Shown here: piece after piece, positions 1 through 5,870 of the stretch
Layout of the letters: the number at the start of each line of letters is the position of its first letter
Numbering within the stretch: position 1 is the stretch's first letter
Position numbers and translations under genes: made by a program
The notes under the pieces: generated by a model
Database searches by the model: none
What the model was told of the DNA's origin: nothing
The model's input: the letters and a program-made list of their open reading frames with translations, nothing else
From: Aquificota bacterium
Lineage (GTDB): Bacteria; Thermosulfidibacterota; Thermosulfidibacteria; Thermosulfidibacterales; Thermosulfidibacteraceae
DNA: 8,980 nt
NCBI GenBank assembly: GCA_015494645.1
Contig: WGAU01000070.1
Location: 1 to 8,980, forward strand
Reading direction: 5' to 3'

Positions 1-537
1 GATCTTGGCTAAATCTTCCAAAATGTTTTTTAATCCTGTATCCCATTCTCCTATGAAGAAGGCATCCACAAAAGGAGCAAGGGGTAGGGGATTGGAGGCA
101 CAAGGTCCTCCTGCTACAACGATTGGGTCGGCTTCCTTGCGTTCATGGGAAAATATGGGAATCTTTGACAGCTTGAGAAGCCACAGAAGGTTTGTATAGG
201 ATAGTTCGTAGTGCAGGGGAATCCCCACCACATCAAATCTTTGGGCTTCTTTGCGGCTTTCAAGTCCCCACAGGGGAATGTTTCTTTCCAGCATGTAGAA
301 TAAAAGATCCTTCCACGGCAAAAAAGCTCTGTCGCAATAGATAATCCCTGACTGTTTTAATGAATGGTACAGGAGCTGGTATCCGTAGCTGGACATGCCT
401 ATGTCGTAGATATCCGGATAGGCTAAGAGAAACTTTATCTTGCTGTCTTCCCAGTTTTGCCTTTTTAGGTTTATCTCTTTTCCTATATACCTTGCTGGCT
501 TCTTGAAAATGGGGAGTAAGGGCCAGAGGCCTTTCAT
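1..537 (-). CDS. TIGR03960-type (B12-binding-like) radical SAM protein, N-terminal part, cut by window edge
   Basis: My own translation of the minus strand is open from an ATG at 537-535 to the window edge (179 codons), although no full ORF is contained here. The protein carries the N-terminal hallmarks of the TIGR03960 radical SAM family: ARYIGKEIN (residues 15-23), YPDIYDIGMS (40-49), HYELSYTN (109-116), VAGGPCASNP (141-150) and FVDAFFIGE (156-164). This is the cobalamin-binding-like domain; the radical SAM CxxxCxxC core should lie outside the window. The family's reaction is not firmly established. In other bacteria it is often found with a DUF2344 (TIGR03936) protein and ribosomal or RNase E/G genes. 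The start overlaps the rseP stop as ATGA (534-537), and AAGGGG just upstream can serve as the ribosome site, so it is probably translationally coupled to rseP. Family assignment is from remembered motifs. Confidence 0.85.
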   Translation of the reverse strand, partial: MKGLWPLLPIFKKPARYIGKEINLKRQNWEDSKIKFLLAYPDIYDIGMSSYGYQLLYHSLKQSGIIYCDRAFLPWKDLLFYMLERNIPLWGLESRKEAQRFDVVGIPLHYELSYTNLLWLLKLSKIPIFSHERKEADPIVVAGGPCASNPLPLAPFVDAFFIGEWDTGLKNILEDLAKI

Positions 538-1601
538 TTACCCCTTTGCACCAACAACCGGGTAAGGTCGTTGTACATGGCTATAAGCATGATGAACACA
601 ATGATGGCCAGCCCTATTTGCTGGGCGATTTCTCTACTCTTTCGGCTAAGCGGTCTCCTTCTGATTGCCTCAATGGAGAATAGGACCACGTGTCCGCCGT
701 CCAAGATGGGGATGGGCAATAGGTTTATTATTCCTAAGTTCACGCTTATAAGGGCCGTGAATATTAAAAACTGCAAGAAACCGTTCTGTGCCTGTTTGGA
801 TGCCATCTGAACGATAAGTATGGGCCCTCCCAGGCTCTTGACGGAGATCTTGCGTTGAATGAGCATTACAAGGCCTTTAACCGTTATGTACGCCATGCGG
901 TAGGTTTCCTTCAGAGATTCTCCCAAGGCTATGATTGGATTAAGTCTCTTAACAACGGTGGATCCAGACGGGTATATTCCTATTAGACCTATGGTTCTCT
1001 TGCGTCCTGAGGGATCCGTTTGCACCTTGCCCTCAGTTTTCACTTTTATCTCAATGATCTTTCCGTTTCTTTTTACGCTCAGGGTTATTTCTCTGTTGGG
1101 TTTTGAGTGTATGATCTTTGCCATTTCGCTCCACGAGGTTACCGATTTACCGTCTATGGCGATGATCACATCTTTGGGTTTGAGCCCGGCCTCTTCTGCT
1201 GGTGAGTTAGGGAGAACCTTGCCTATCTCCGGTTTTAGTACCGGCACTCCTGCCACCTGAGTGCAGTAAATGAGTGCCCATGCGAAGATCACATTGGCAG
1301 CAGGTCCTGCCAGAACAACTATGATTCTCTGCCAGTAGGGCTTGTGGGAGAAGCTTCTCTTTTCAAGCTCTGGGGGGATGGGTTCCTCTCCATCTTCGCC
1401 GAGCATCTTAACGTATCCCCCTAAAGGAACCGAGCTAAGAAGATACTCCGTTTCACCCCATTTGATCCCTACCACTTTGGGTCCAAATCCCAAGGAGAAT
1501 CGCTCAACGTATATGCCGAAAAGCTTTGCTGCTAAAAAATGACCCAGCTCGTGCACAAAGATCAAGATTCCAAGGGCCAGGATGGCTAAGAAAAGCGGCA
1601 T
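534..1601 (-). CDS. rseP: RseP-type site-2 protease (membrane zinc metalloprotease)
   Basis: This 355-residue intramembrane metalloprotease (peptidase family M50B) should cleave membrane-embedded substrates such as anti-sigma factors or signal-peptide remnants in the inner membrane. The zinc motif HELGH is at residues 17-21 inside the first membrane helix. A second helix covers about 92-112, a single PDZ domain about 125-195 (PNSPAEEAGL at 131-140), and the third metal-ligand motif NLLPIPILDGG is at 293-303 with Asp301. A last helix spans about 328-343. E. coli RseP is longer and has two PDZ domains; the one-PDZ form is common elsewhere. The ATG at 1601-1599 is preceded by a perfect AGGAGG (1614-1609) with a 7-nt spacer. 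That site is also the 3' arm of a hairpin. The gene follows csp by 54 nt rather than the common uppS-cdsA-dxr cluster, and it overlaps the downstream radical SAM gene by 4 nt. Confidence 0.95.
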   Translation of the reverse strand: MPLFLAILALGILIFVHELGHFLAAKLFGIYVERFSLGFGPKVVGIKWGETEYLLSSVPLGGYVKMLGEDGEEPIPPELEKRSFSHKPYWQRIIVVLAGPAANVIFAWALIYCTQVAGVPVLKPEIGKVLPNSPAEEAGLKPKDVIIAIDGKSVTSWSEMAKIIHSKPNREITLSVKRNGKIIEIKVKTEGKVQTDPSGRKRTIGLIGIYPSGSTVVKRLNPIIALGESLKETYRMAYITVKGLVMLIQRKISVKSLGGPILIVQMASKQAQNGFLQFLIFTALISVNLGIINLLPIPILDGGHVVLFSIEAIRRRPLSRKSREIAQQIGLAIIVFIMLIAMYNDLTRLLVQRGK

Positions 1602-1608
1602 GGAGCAA

Positions 1609-1623
1609 CCTCCTGGTAGGAGG
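1609..1623 (-). promoter_or_regulatory. Perfect hairpin enclosing the rseP Shine-Dalgarno
   Basis: On the minus strand the sequence reads CCTCCT-ACC-AGGAGG, a 6-bp perfect stem with a 3-nt loop. Its 3' arm is the whole rseP ribosome-binding site, and the start codon lies 7 nt further on. If it forms in the mRNA, it would hide the SD. It could act as an RNA-thermometer-like element or enforce coupling to csp translation. There is no U tract, so it is not an intrinsic terminator. The inverted repeat is seen directly; the function is inferred. Confidence 0.45.
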
Positions 1624-1655
1624 GAGAAAGGAGCAAACCCCCGGCTTAGCTTCTG

Positions 1656-1862
1656 CTAAAGTTTCTCTACATTAGCTGCCTGAGGGCCCTTTGCCCCTTC
1701 TATGATTTCAAACTCCACGGCCTGGCCCTCGGACAGGGTCTTGAAGCCAGGCTCGTTGATGGCGGTGTAGTGTACGAACACATCTGTGCCTGTATCGTCA
1801 CGGGTGATGAACCCGTAACCCTTTTTGTCGTTAAACCATTTTACTTTACCTGTGTACTTCAT
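1656..1862 (-). CDS. Cold-shock domain protein (CspA family)
   Basis: This is a 68-residue single cold-shock-domain protein that binds single-stranded RNA/DNA and melts mRNA secondary structure in the cytoplasm. Typical features are GKVKWFN (5-11), RNP1 KGYGFIT (14-20), RNP2 VFVHYTAI (28-35) and the C-terminal GPQAANV (59-65). I chose the ATG at 1862-1860, which gives the normal family length and start (MKYTGKVKW). Its AGGAGG at 1879-1874 has a rather long spacing of 11 nt. A TTG at 1871-1869 would add three residues but lies only 2 nt from the SD. The gene has its own promoter-like site and a leader of about 108 nt, as is usual for csp genes. It is the first gene of the csp-rseP-radical SAM unit. 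In a presumed thermophile it is more likely a general RNA chaperone than strictly cold-induced. Confidence 0.95.
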   Translation of the reverse strand: MKYTGKVKWFNDKKGYGFITRDDTGTDVFVHYTAINEPGFKTLSEGQAVEFEIIEGAKGPQAANVEKL

Positions 1863-1903
1863 GATGCGCAAAACCTCCTTAAAAATAAAAGTGATAACTT
1901 TGT

Positions 1904-1919
1904 TTCCCCGGATGGGGAA
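1904..1919 (-). promoter_or_regulatory. Hairpin in the csp 5' leader
   Basis: The minus strand has TTCCCC-ATCC-GGGGAA, a 6-bp perfect stem with a 4-nt loop, about 25 nt upstream of the csp SD. Just upstream is a direct repeat of GGCAAC (1943-1938 and 1933-1928, period 10). Long structured leaders are known to control csp mRNA stability and translation. No match to the E. coli cold box was seen. The structure is a direct observation; the regulatory role is inferred. Confidence 0.4.
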
Positions 1920-1976
1920 TGGGAAATGTTGCCGGGTGTTGCCAAGTAAATCTCCTTTCTCCCTGTTGCTAACTCC

Positions 1977-2005
1977 TATCTATGCCCCGTGAAGATCAAA
2001 GTCAA
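1977..2005 (-). promoter_or_regulatory. Sigma70-like promoter for csp
   Basis: TTGACT (2005-2000, 5 of 6 to the -35 consensus) is separated by 17 nt from TAGATA (1982-1977), a weak -10. Transcription would start near 1970 and give a leader of about 108 nt before the csp ATG. The site lies just beyond the GNAT stop codon at 2014, which is where a new transcription unit would be expected. The -10 is poor (3 of 6), so confidence is moderate. Confidence 0.45.
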
Positions 2006-2020
2006 CCGCTGCATCAAAGT
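1995..2020. repeat. Direct repeat of ATCAAAGT around the csp -35
   Basis: The 8-mer ATCAAAGT occurs at 1995-2002 and 2013-2020, an 18-nt period. The first copy overlaps the proposed csp -35 and the second overlaps the GNAT stop. It may be an operator-like pair on nearly two helical turns, or simply chance. Confidence 0.3.
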
Positions 2021-2499
2021 TTTTTCTCCATTCTTATCCAAATCCCTTTAGTATAACATTCTTCAAAGCCTAACTTGCGATACAGATGTTGGGCACCTCT
2101 GTTGTGCTCTCCCACCCAGAGTCCAGACTTTTTTAACCCCTTATTTTTAAAGTATCTAAAAGCTTCCTCTATCAGCATCTTGGCTATGCCCTTTCCTCTT
2201 TGGTCTGGGTCCACCGCAAGCTCGTGTATCTCTCCCACCTTTTCTCCGTGGCTTATCCAGGTAGCGTCAACGGCGATGAAACCCACAATTCTGTTCTTAT
2301 CCTTGGCCAGGAAAAATCCTTGGGGATCGTGCCTGAAAAGCCAGCGGAAGTACCTCCTTATAGAGGAAGGATCTGTATATGCGTATTCTTCAAGCCCCTG
2401 ATACGACTTTATGTACAGTTTTAAAAGTTCCGGCATCAGGGATTCCACATCTTTAAGACGCTCAATCTTTATCTTGCTTTCCACTTGGGTTTGGGTCAT
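2014..2499 (-). CDS. GNAT-family N-acetyltransferase
   Basis: This 161-residue GCN5-related acetyltransferase should transfer an acetyl group from acetyl-CoA to an amine; the substrate cannot be read from the sequence. Motif A is at about 91-106 (IHELAVDPDQRGKGIA), with the pyrophosphate-binding QRGKGIA at 100-106. Motif B is NRGAQHLYRKLGF (133-145). The open frame extends upstream to 2619, but the extra 40 residues lie inside the preceding ASKHA gene and look like non-protein (Gly/Ser/Arg-rich). I therefore place the start at ATG 2499-2497, which overlaps the ASKHA stop as ATGA (2496-2499). That is a typical coupled junction and gives a normal GNAT length. It is the last gene of the long minus-strand unit. 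Linkage to rho and an ASKHA protein gives no clear hint to substrate; ribosomal-protein acetylation (RimI-like) is possible but unproven. Confidence 0.9.
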   Translation of the reverse strand: MTQTQVESKIKIERLKDVESLMPELLKLYIKSYQGLEEYAYTDPSSIRRYFRWLFRHDPQGFFLAKDKNRIVGFIAVDATWISHGEKVGEIHELAVDPDQRGKGIAKMLIEEAFRYFKNKGLKKSGLWVGEHNRGAQHLYRKLGFEECYTKGIWIRMEKKL

Positions 2500-3929
2500 A
2501 GCCTCATCCCTTCCAAGTAGGCTTCCTGAAATCCTTCCTCCTCGGCTAATTGTATAACTTCCACCTCGTTCTTCAAGCTTTCCATGAGCTTTCTGACCTT
2601 TACTGAAAGAACGCTCCACTTAGCGCCCCACAGGGCAACGTTCCCTATGTAGGTTACTGGAGCCTCTGTCCCTTCGGGAAGAATATTAAGCCCTTTTAGC
2701 CATTCTTCCTTTAGATATCCTCCGAAGCTTCCTGCAACAAGCACCGTCCTCAGATTGCTGGGAACTAAATTGGCTTTTTTCAGTAGTAGCTTTATTCCTG
2801 CGTGCACTGCAGCCTTAGCGGTTTGAAAGGATCTTACGTCCTTCTGGGTGATAAATGTCTTTCCAAACCTGAAAAGCTTTCCGGCAAGAAGTTTTCCGTC
2901 TTCAGTTATGAATCCCCTTTTCTTTAGTGCGTAAATGGCGGAGACAAGTCCGGACCCGCAGATGCCCCTTTCAGCAAATGGGCCAATGGTCTTGAAGGTG
3001 AGATCTTCTTCAACTTCATAGATAGCTCCATCTGTTGCTGCCATTCCTTGGCTTATTCCAAACCCTTCAAAGGCGGGCCCTGCAGGTAGGCTCGTTCCCA
3101 AAATGGCATATTCGCTTACAAGGAACATCTCTGTGTTTGTGCCTATGTCCATTGCTATGTACGGGGTATTCGCTTTCAATAGTTTGGATACTGTTAGCAG
3201 GCTCAAGGCATCAGATCCCAAGAATCCTCCTATTTCGGGGAGAAACAGAAGTTCTTCTATCCTTCTAAAGCCTTTGCTGCCTAAGGAAAAAGGATATCTT
3301 GCTAAATTTTCAATATCTTCATCAGCCAAGATGGCGGTCATGGCGGGGTTTCCTGCTATGGACACGAGATCGCACGGTTTCCCTGGTTTTGATATGACGT
3401 CTTTTATTCTCTCTATTAAAACCTTTCTCATGCTTTCTTTTTTGTCTTTTTGGAGGGCTTCTTGAAGTCGGCTTATTACGTCATCACCCCATGCCCGTTG
3501 GGGATTCCAAAAGGCAAATATCTTTTCTTCTTTGGCATCATGTATGGCTACGTAAACTGTAGATGTGCCTATATCGGCGGCGGCAAAGGTTCCTGAACAG
3601 AGAGGTTCCTCAATTTCAACTTCTACCTCTGGCAGTTTGAGTTGGGAAGGAACAATTTGCGGAACCATCAAAGCGACTTCTGCATCTTCCTCAATTCGGC
3701 AGCAGCAGGCAAGCCTTATCCCTGAGGAGATTTCCTCAGGGGTAAGCACCTTTAACTCTACCGAAGAGGGTTCTGGAGGGTTCTTTACGAATCTGATCTT
3801 GCACTTGCCGCAAATGCCCTTTCCCCCACAGGGAAAGGTTACCCCTTCTTCCCTGAGGACGGAGAAAAGATTTTCCCCTTTGGGAACGTAAGCGCTCTTT
3901 TCACCGGGACTTATACGGATCTTTGGCAT
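2496..3929 (-). CDS. [2Fe-2S] ferredoxin-ASKHA protein, compact RACo-like corrinoid activator (DUF4445)
   Basis: This 477-residue protein has two recognisable parts. Residues 1-90 form a plant-type [2Fe-2S] ferredoxin with C34-x5-C40-x2-C43 and a fourth Cys in LACCC (75-77). After a short linker, residues 112-477 form an ASKHA ATPase domain of the DUF4445/COG3894 family: DIGTST (119-124), GNPAM (193-197), DIGTNTE (261-267), CGSG (324-327) and VAGSFGG (398-404). Relatives such as RACo use ATP to drive electron transfer that reactivates the cobalt of corrinoid methyltransferase proteins. Known members are usually about 600 residues or more with a middle domain between ferredoxin and ASKHA; here the ASKHA part begins almost at once. 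No corrinoid protein or methyltransferase is in the window, so the partner is unknown. The start is 4 nt after the rho stop with no strong SD, suggesting coupling; the stop overlaps the GNAT start by 4 nt. Confidence 0.88.
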   Translation of the reverse strand: MPKIRISPGEKSAYVPKGENLFSVLREEGVTFPCGGKGICGKCKIRFVKNPPEPSSVELKVLTPEEISSGIRLACCCRIEEDAEVALMVPQIVPSQLKLPEVEVEIEEPLCSGTFAAADIGTSTVYVAIHDAKEEKIFAFWNPQRAWGDDVISRLQEALQKDKKESMRKVLIERIKDVISKPGKPCDLVSIAGNPAMTAILADEDIENLARYPFSLGSKGFRRIEELLFLPEIGGFLGSDALSLLTVSKLLKANTPYIAMDIGTNTEMFLVSEYAILGTSLPAGPAFEGFGISQGMAATDGAIYEVEEDLTFKTIGPFAERGICGSGLVSAIYALKKRGFITEDGKLLAGKLFRFGKTFITQKDVRSFQTAKAAVHAGIKLLLKKANLVPSNLRTVLVAGSFGGYLKEEWLKGLNILPEGTEAPVTYIGNVALWGAKWSVLSVKVRKLMESLKNEVEVIQLAEEEGFQEAYLEGMRL

Positions 3930-3945
3930 GAGCTTAGCTGCTCAT
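3928..3945 (-). promoter_or_regulatory. Inverted repeat at the rho stop / ASKHA start
   Basis: The minus strand reads ATGAGC-AGCTAA-GCTCAT, a perfect 6-bp inverted repeat whose loop holds the rho stop codon TAA and whose 3' arm runs into the ASKHA ATG. With no clear SD for the ASKHA gene, this small stem could hold the start closed until ribosomes finish rho. It may equally be chance. Confidence 0.3.
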
Positions 3946-5247
3946 GGACTCAAGGAACTCGCGGTTGCTTTTTGTGTTTCTCATCTTGCTCAGCAGAAAC
4001 TCCATGGCTTCTACATGGTTCATGGTTGAGAGTACCCTCCTCAGGATCCAGATGCGTTTCAGCTCAAAGTCAGGCACGAGCAACTCTTCCCTTCTGGTTC
4101 CGGATTTTGAGATGTCTATGGCGGGGAATATCCTCTTTTCCGCAAGGGCTCTCAAAAGATGCAGTTCCATATTTCCTGTTCCTTTAAACTCCTCATAAAT
4201 AACATCGTCCATGCGACTTCCCGTTTCTATCAGGGCGGTGGCTAAAATGGTGAGACTTCCCCCTTCCTCTATATTCCTTGCTGCACCGAAAAGCTTTTTG
4301 GGTTTTTCCAAGGCGCTTGCCTCAATCCCGCCGGACATAACCCTTCCAGTGGAAGGCACCAGGTTGTTGTAAGCCCTTGTAAGCCTTGTGATGCTGTCAA
4401 GGAGGATTACCACGTCTTTCCCATACTCCACCATGCGCTTGGCCCTTTCTATGACCACCTCGGCCACCTGTACATGCCTGTTGGGGGGTTCATCAAAGGT
4501 AGAGCTTATCACCTCTGCCTTCACGTTTCTCTGCCAGTCGGTGACCTCTTCTGGACGCTCTCCTATAAGAAGGGCGATGATGTGCACCTCAGGATGGTTT
4601 CTGGCGATGGCGTTGGCAATCTTCTGGAGCAGAACGGTCTTTCCCGTTCTGGGGGGTGCAACAATGAGGCCTCTCTGGCCCTTGCCTATGGGAGTTACCA
4701 AATCAATGACCCTTGTTGAGAGTTCATCTGGTGTAGTTTCTAACTTAAGTCTTTCGTTGGGAAACACCGGGGTGAGGTTGTCGAAATGAATCCTTTCCCT
4801 TGCTTTCTCTATGGGTTCTCCGTTGATGGCTTCCACCTTCAGCAGAGCGAAGTACTTTTCACCCTCCTTGGGTGGCCTGATAAGTCCGGAAACAAAGTCG
4901 CCTGTTTTGAGGCCAAACTTTCTGATCTGGGACGGGGACACGTATATGTCGTCGGGACCGGGTAGGTAGTTATAGGATGCAGATCTCAGGAAGCCAAATC
5001 CATCGGGTAGAATCTCAAGTACGCCTTCACCAAAAGCATATCCGCTCTGGGCTGCCTTTGCCTCAAGGATCTTGAATATAAGCTCCTGTTTGCGCATACC
5101 GGAGGTTCCGGTGATACCAAGTTCCTTGGCTAACTTCATAAGTTTAGGAACGGTCATCTTTTTGAGCTCTTGCATGTTCAGTTCGGGAGTGTCTGAGACT
5201 GGTGCTGTAGTAACTACTTCCTTCTCCTTGTTCTCAGTGTCGGCCAT
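3934..5247 (-). CDS. rho: Transcription termination factor Rho
   Basis: This 437-residue protein is full length for Rho, the hexameric RNA-dependent ATPase/helicase that ends transcription. An acidic/polar tail (1-22) precedes the SAP-like Rho_N region (about 25-65). The cold-shock-like primary RNA-binding domain spans about 68-145, with DGFGFLRS at 82-89. The ATPase has Walker A APPRTGKT (197-204), Walker B VVILLDS (279-285) and SGGIEASALEKPKKLFGAAR (305-324), which covers the Q-loop and nearby RNA-contact region. GTGNMELHL (356-364) is typical near the subunit interface. The ATG at 5247-5245 has GGAGGT at 5261-5256 with an 8-nt spacer. The gene begins 27 nt after the tRNA-Ser 3' end, so its mRNA 5' end may be made by tRNA processing. 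It is followed after 4 nt by the ASKHA gene. No long insertion in the RNA-binding domain was seen. Confidence 0.98.
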   Translation of the reverse strand: MADTENKEKEVVTTAPVSDTPELNMQELKKMTVPKLMKLAKELGITGTSGMRKQELIFKILEAKAAQSGYAFGEGVLEILPDGFGFLRSASYNYLPGPDDIYVSPSQIRKFGLKTGDFVSGLIRPPKEGEKYFALLKVEAINGEPIEKARERIHFDNLTPVFPNERLKLETTPDELSTRVIDLVTPIGKGQRGLIVAPPRTGKTVLLQKIANAIARNHPEVHIIALLIGERPEEVTDWQRNVKAEVISSTFDEPPNRHVQVAEVVIERAKRMVEYGKDVVILLDSITRLTRAYNNLVPSTGRVMSGGIEASALEKPKKLFGAARNIEEGGSLTILATALIETGSRMDDVIYEEFKGTGNMELHLLRALAEKRIFPAIDISKSGTRREELLVPDFELKRIWILRRVLSTMNHVEAMEFLLSKMRNTKSNREFLESMSS

Positions 5248-5274
5248 ACCTTTTTACCTCCGGCTTTATATTTG

Positions 5275-5367
5275 TGGCGGAGGGGGTGGGATTCGAACCC
5301 ACGGTGGGGCTCATCACCCCACAGGTGATTTCGAATCACCCGCCTTCGTCCACTCGGCCACCCCTCC
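5275..5367 (-). tRNA. tRNA-Ser (anticodon CGA)
   Basis: The minus strand folds into a 93-nt class II tRNA with an encoded CCA. The acceptor arms are GGAGGGG (5367-5361) and CCCCTCC, followed by discriminator G and CCA (5277-5275). The D arm is GCC/GGC. The anticodon stem is GGTGA/TCACC with loop TTCGAAA, giving anticodon CGA, which reads UCG. A long variable arm, GTGGGG-loop-CCCCAC, identifies a serine tRNA, and the T arm is GTGGG TTCGAAT CCCAC. All stems are perfect. The gene starts 2 nt after the nitroreductase stop and ends 27 nt before the rho ATG, so it is probably cut from a polycistronic transcript by RNase P and 3' nucleases. I found no convincing promoter of its own. Confidence 0.97.
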
Positions 5368-5369
5368 TT

Positions 5370-5870
5370 TTAGAGCCATTTGAGGATAACTTCGTTGAGA
5401 GGTTTTCTTTCAGAGCGGCCTTCCCTTGCGGGATAGCCCACTGCCACAAGGGCCATAAAATCAAGCTCCTTGGGTACATTCAAAAGCTCTTCCACCTTTT
5501 CCTTGTTCTTAAGGATCTCCCCCAGCCACACTGTTCCCAATCCCATGCAGTGAGCAGCCAACATCATGTTCTGTATGCACGCTCCAATAGCCTGTAGATC
5601 CTTCTCTCTGTGATAGGATACCGATGTGTCCATGAACACCGCTACGGATACAGGAGCTTCCCTGATGATCCTGCCGGATACTGTAAGTTTGGCCAGTTCT
5701 TCCCTCAGTTTTTGATCTGTTACCACGATGAAGCGCCACGGCTGGTTATTCTTTCCTGAGGGTGCCCAGTGGGCTGCTTCCAGTATCCTTTCTATCTTTT
5801 CCCTTTCCACCGGCTTGTTCTGGTAATGTCTTATGCTTCTTCTGGTCAGCAGTGCCTTCAGACACTCCAT
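5370..5870 (-). CDS. Nitroreductase-family FMN-dependent oxidoreductase
   Basis: This 166-residue protein belongs to the small nitroreductase family, homodimeric flavoenzymes that use NAD(P)H to reduce nitro compounds, quinones or other acceptors. FMN-contact motifs are RRSIR (10-14), APSGKNNQPW (36-45), LGTVWLGE (111-118) and LVAVGYPA (141-148), with RKP near 155-157. The physiological substrate is not evident; several groups in the family have been recruited for other chemistry. The ATG at 5870-5868 has a purine-rich GGGAGA a few nt upstream. It gives the conserved family N-terminus, so this start is secure even though the upstream hydrolase frame runs 125 nt into the gene. The stop (5372-5370) is 2 nt from the tRNA-Ser. 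It is probably cotranscribed with the hydrolase and rho. Confidence 0.93.
   Translation of the reverse strand: MECLKALLTRRSIRHYQNKPVEREKIERILEAAHWAPSGKNNQPWRFIVVTDQKLREELAKLTVSGRIIREAPVSVAVFMDTSVSYHREKDLQAIGACIQNMMLAAHCMGLGTVWLGEILKNKEKVEELLNVPKELDFMALVAVGYPAREGRSERKPLNEVILKWL

Noticed and set aside
5..199. Plus-strand 64-residue frame at the left edge
   Set aside because: It is antisense to the radical SAM N-terminal domain, which has several conserved motifs.
1602..1655. Intrinsic terminator between csp and rseP
   Set aside because: Only weak pairing (AGCAGA/TTTGCT) and no U tract; the strong hairpin there instead holds the rseP SD.
1863..1871. TTG start for the cold-shock protein (three extra residues)
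   Set aside because: Only 2 nt separate it from the AGGAGG, and the family normally starts at the MKYTGKVKW position.
2500..2619. N-terminal extension of the GNAT protein by 40 residues
   Set aside because: It lies inside the ASKHA gene in another frame and has no family similarity; the ATG at 2499 gives a standard ATGA overlap.
5265..5270. TATAAA as a -10 for a separate rho promoter
   Set aside because: No acceptable -35 is seen 15-18 nt upstream; that DNA is the conserved tRNA T arm.
5072..5597. Plus-strand frames crossing the tRNA, with GGGGIRTHG- and GFEPTVG-like peptides
   Set aside because: These peptides are the well-known spurious translation of antisense tRNA genes; the rest is antisense to rho and nitroreductase.
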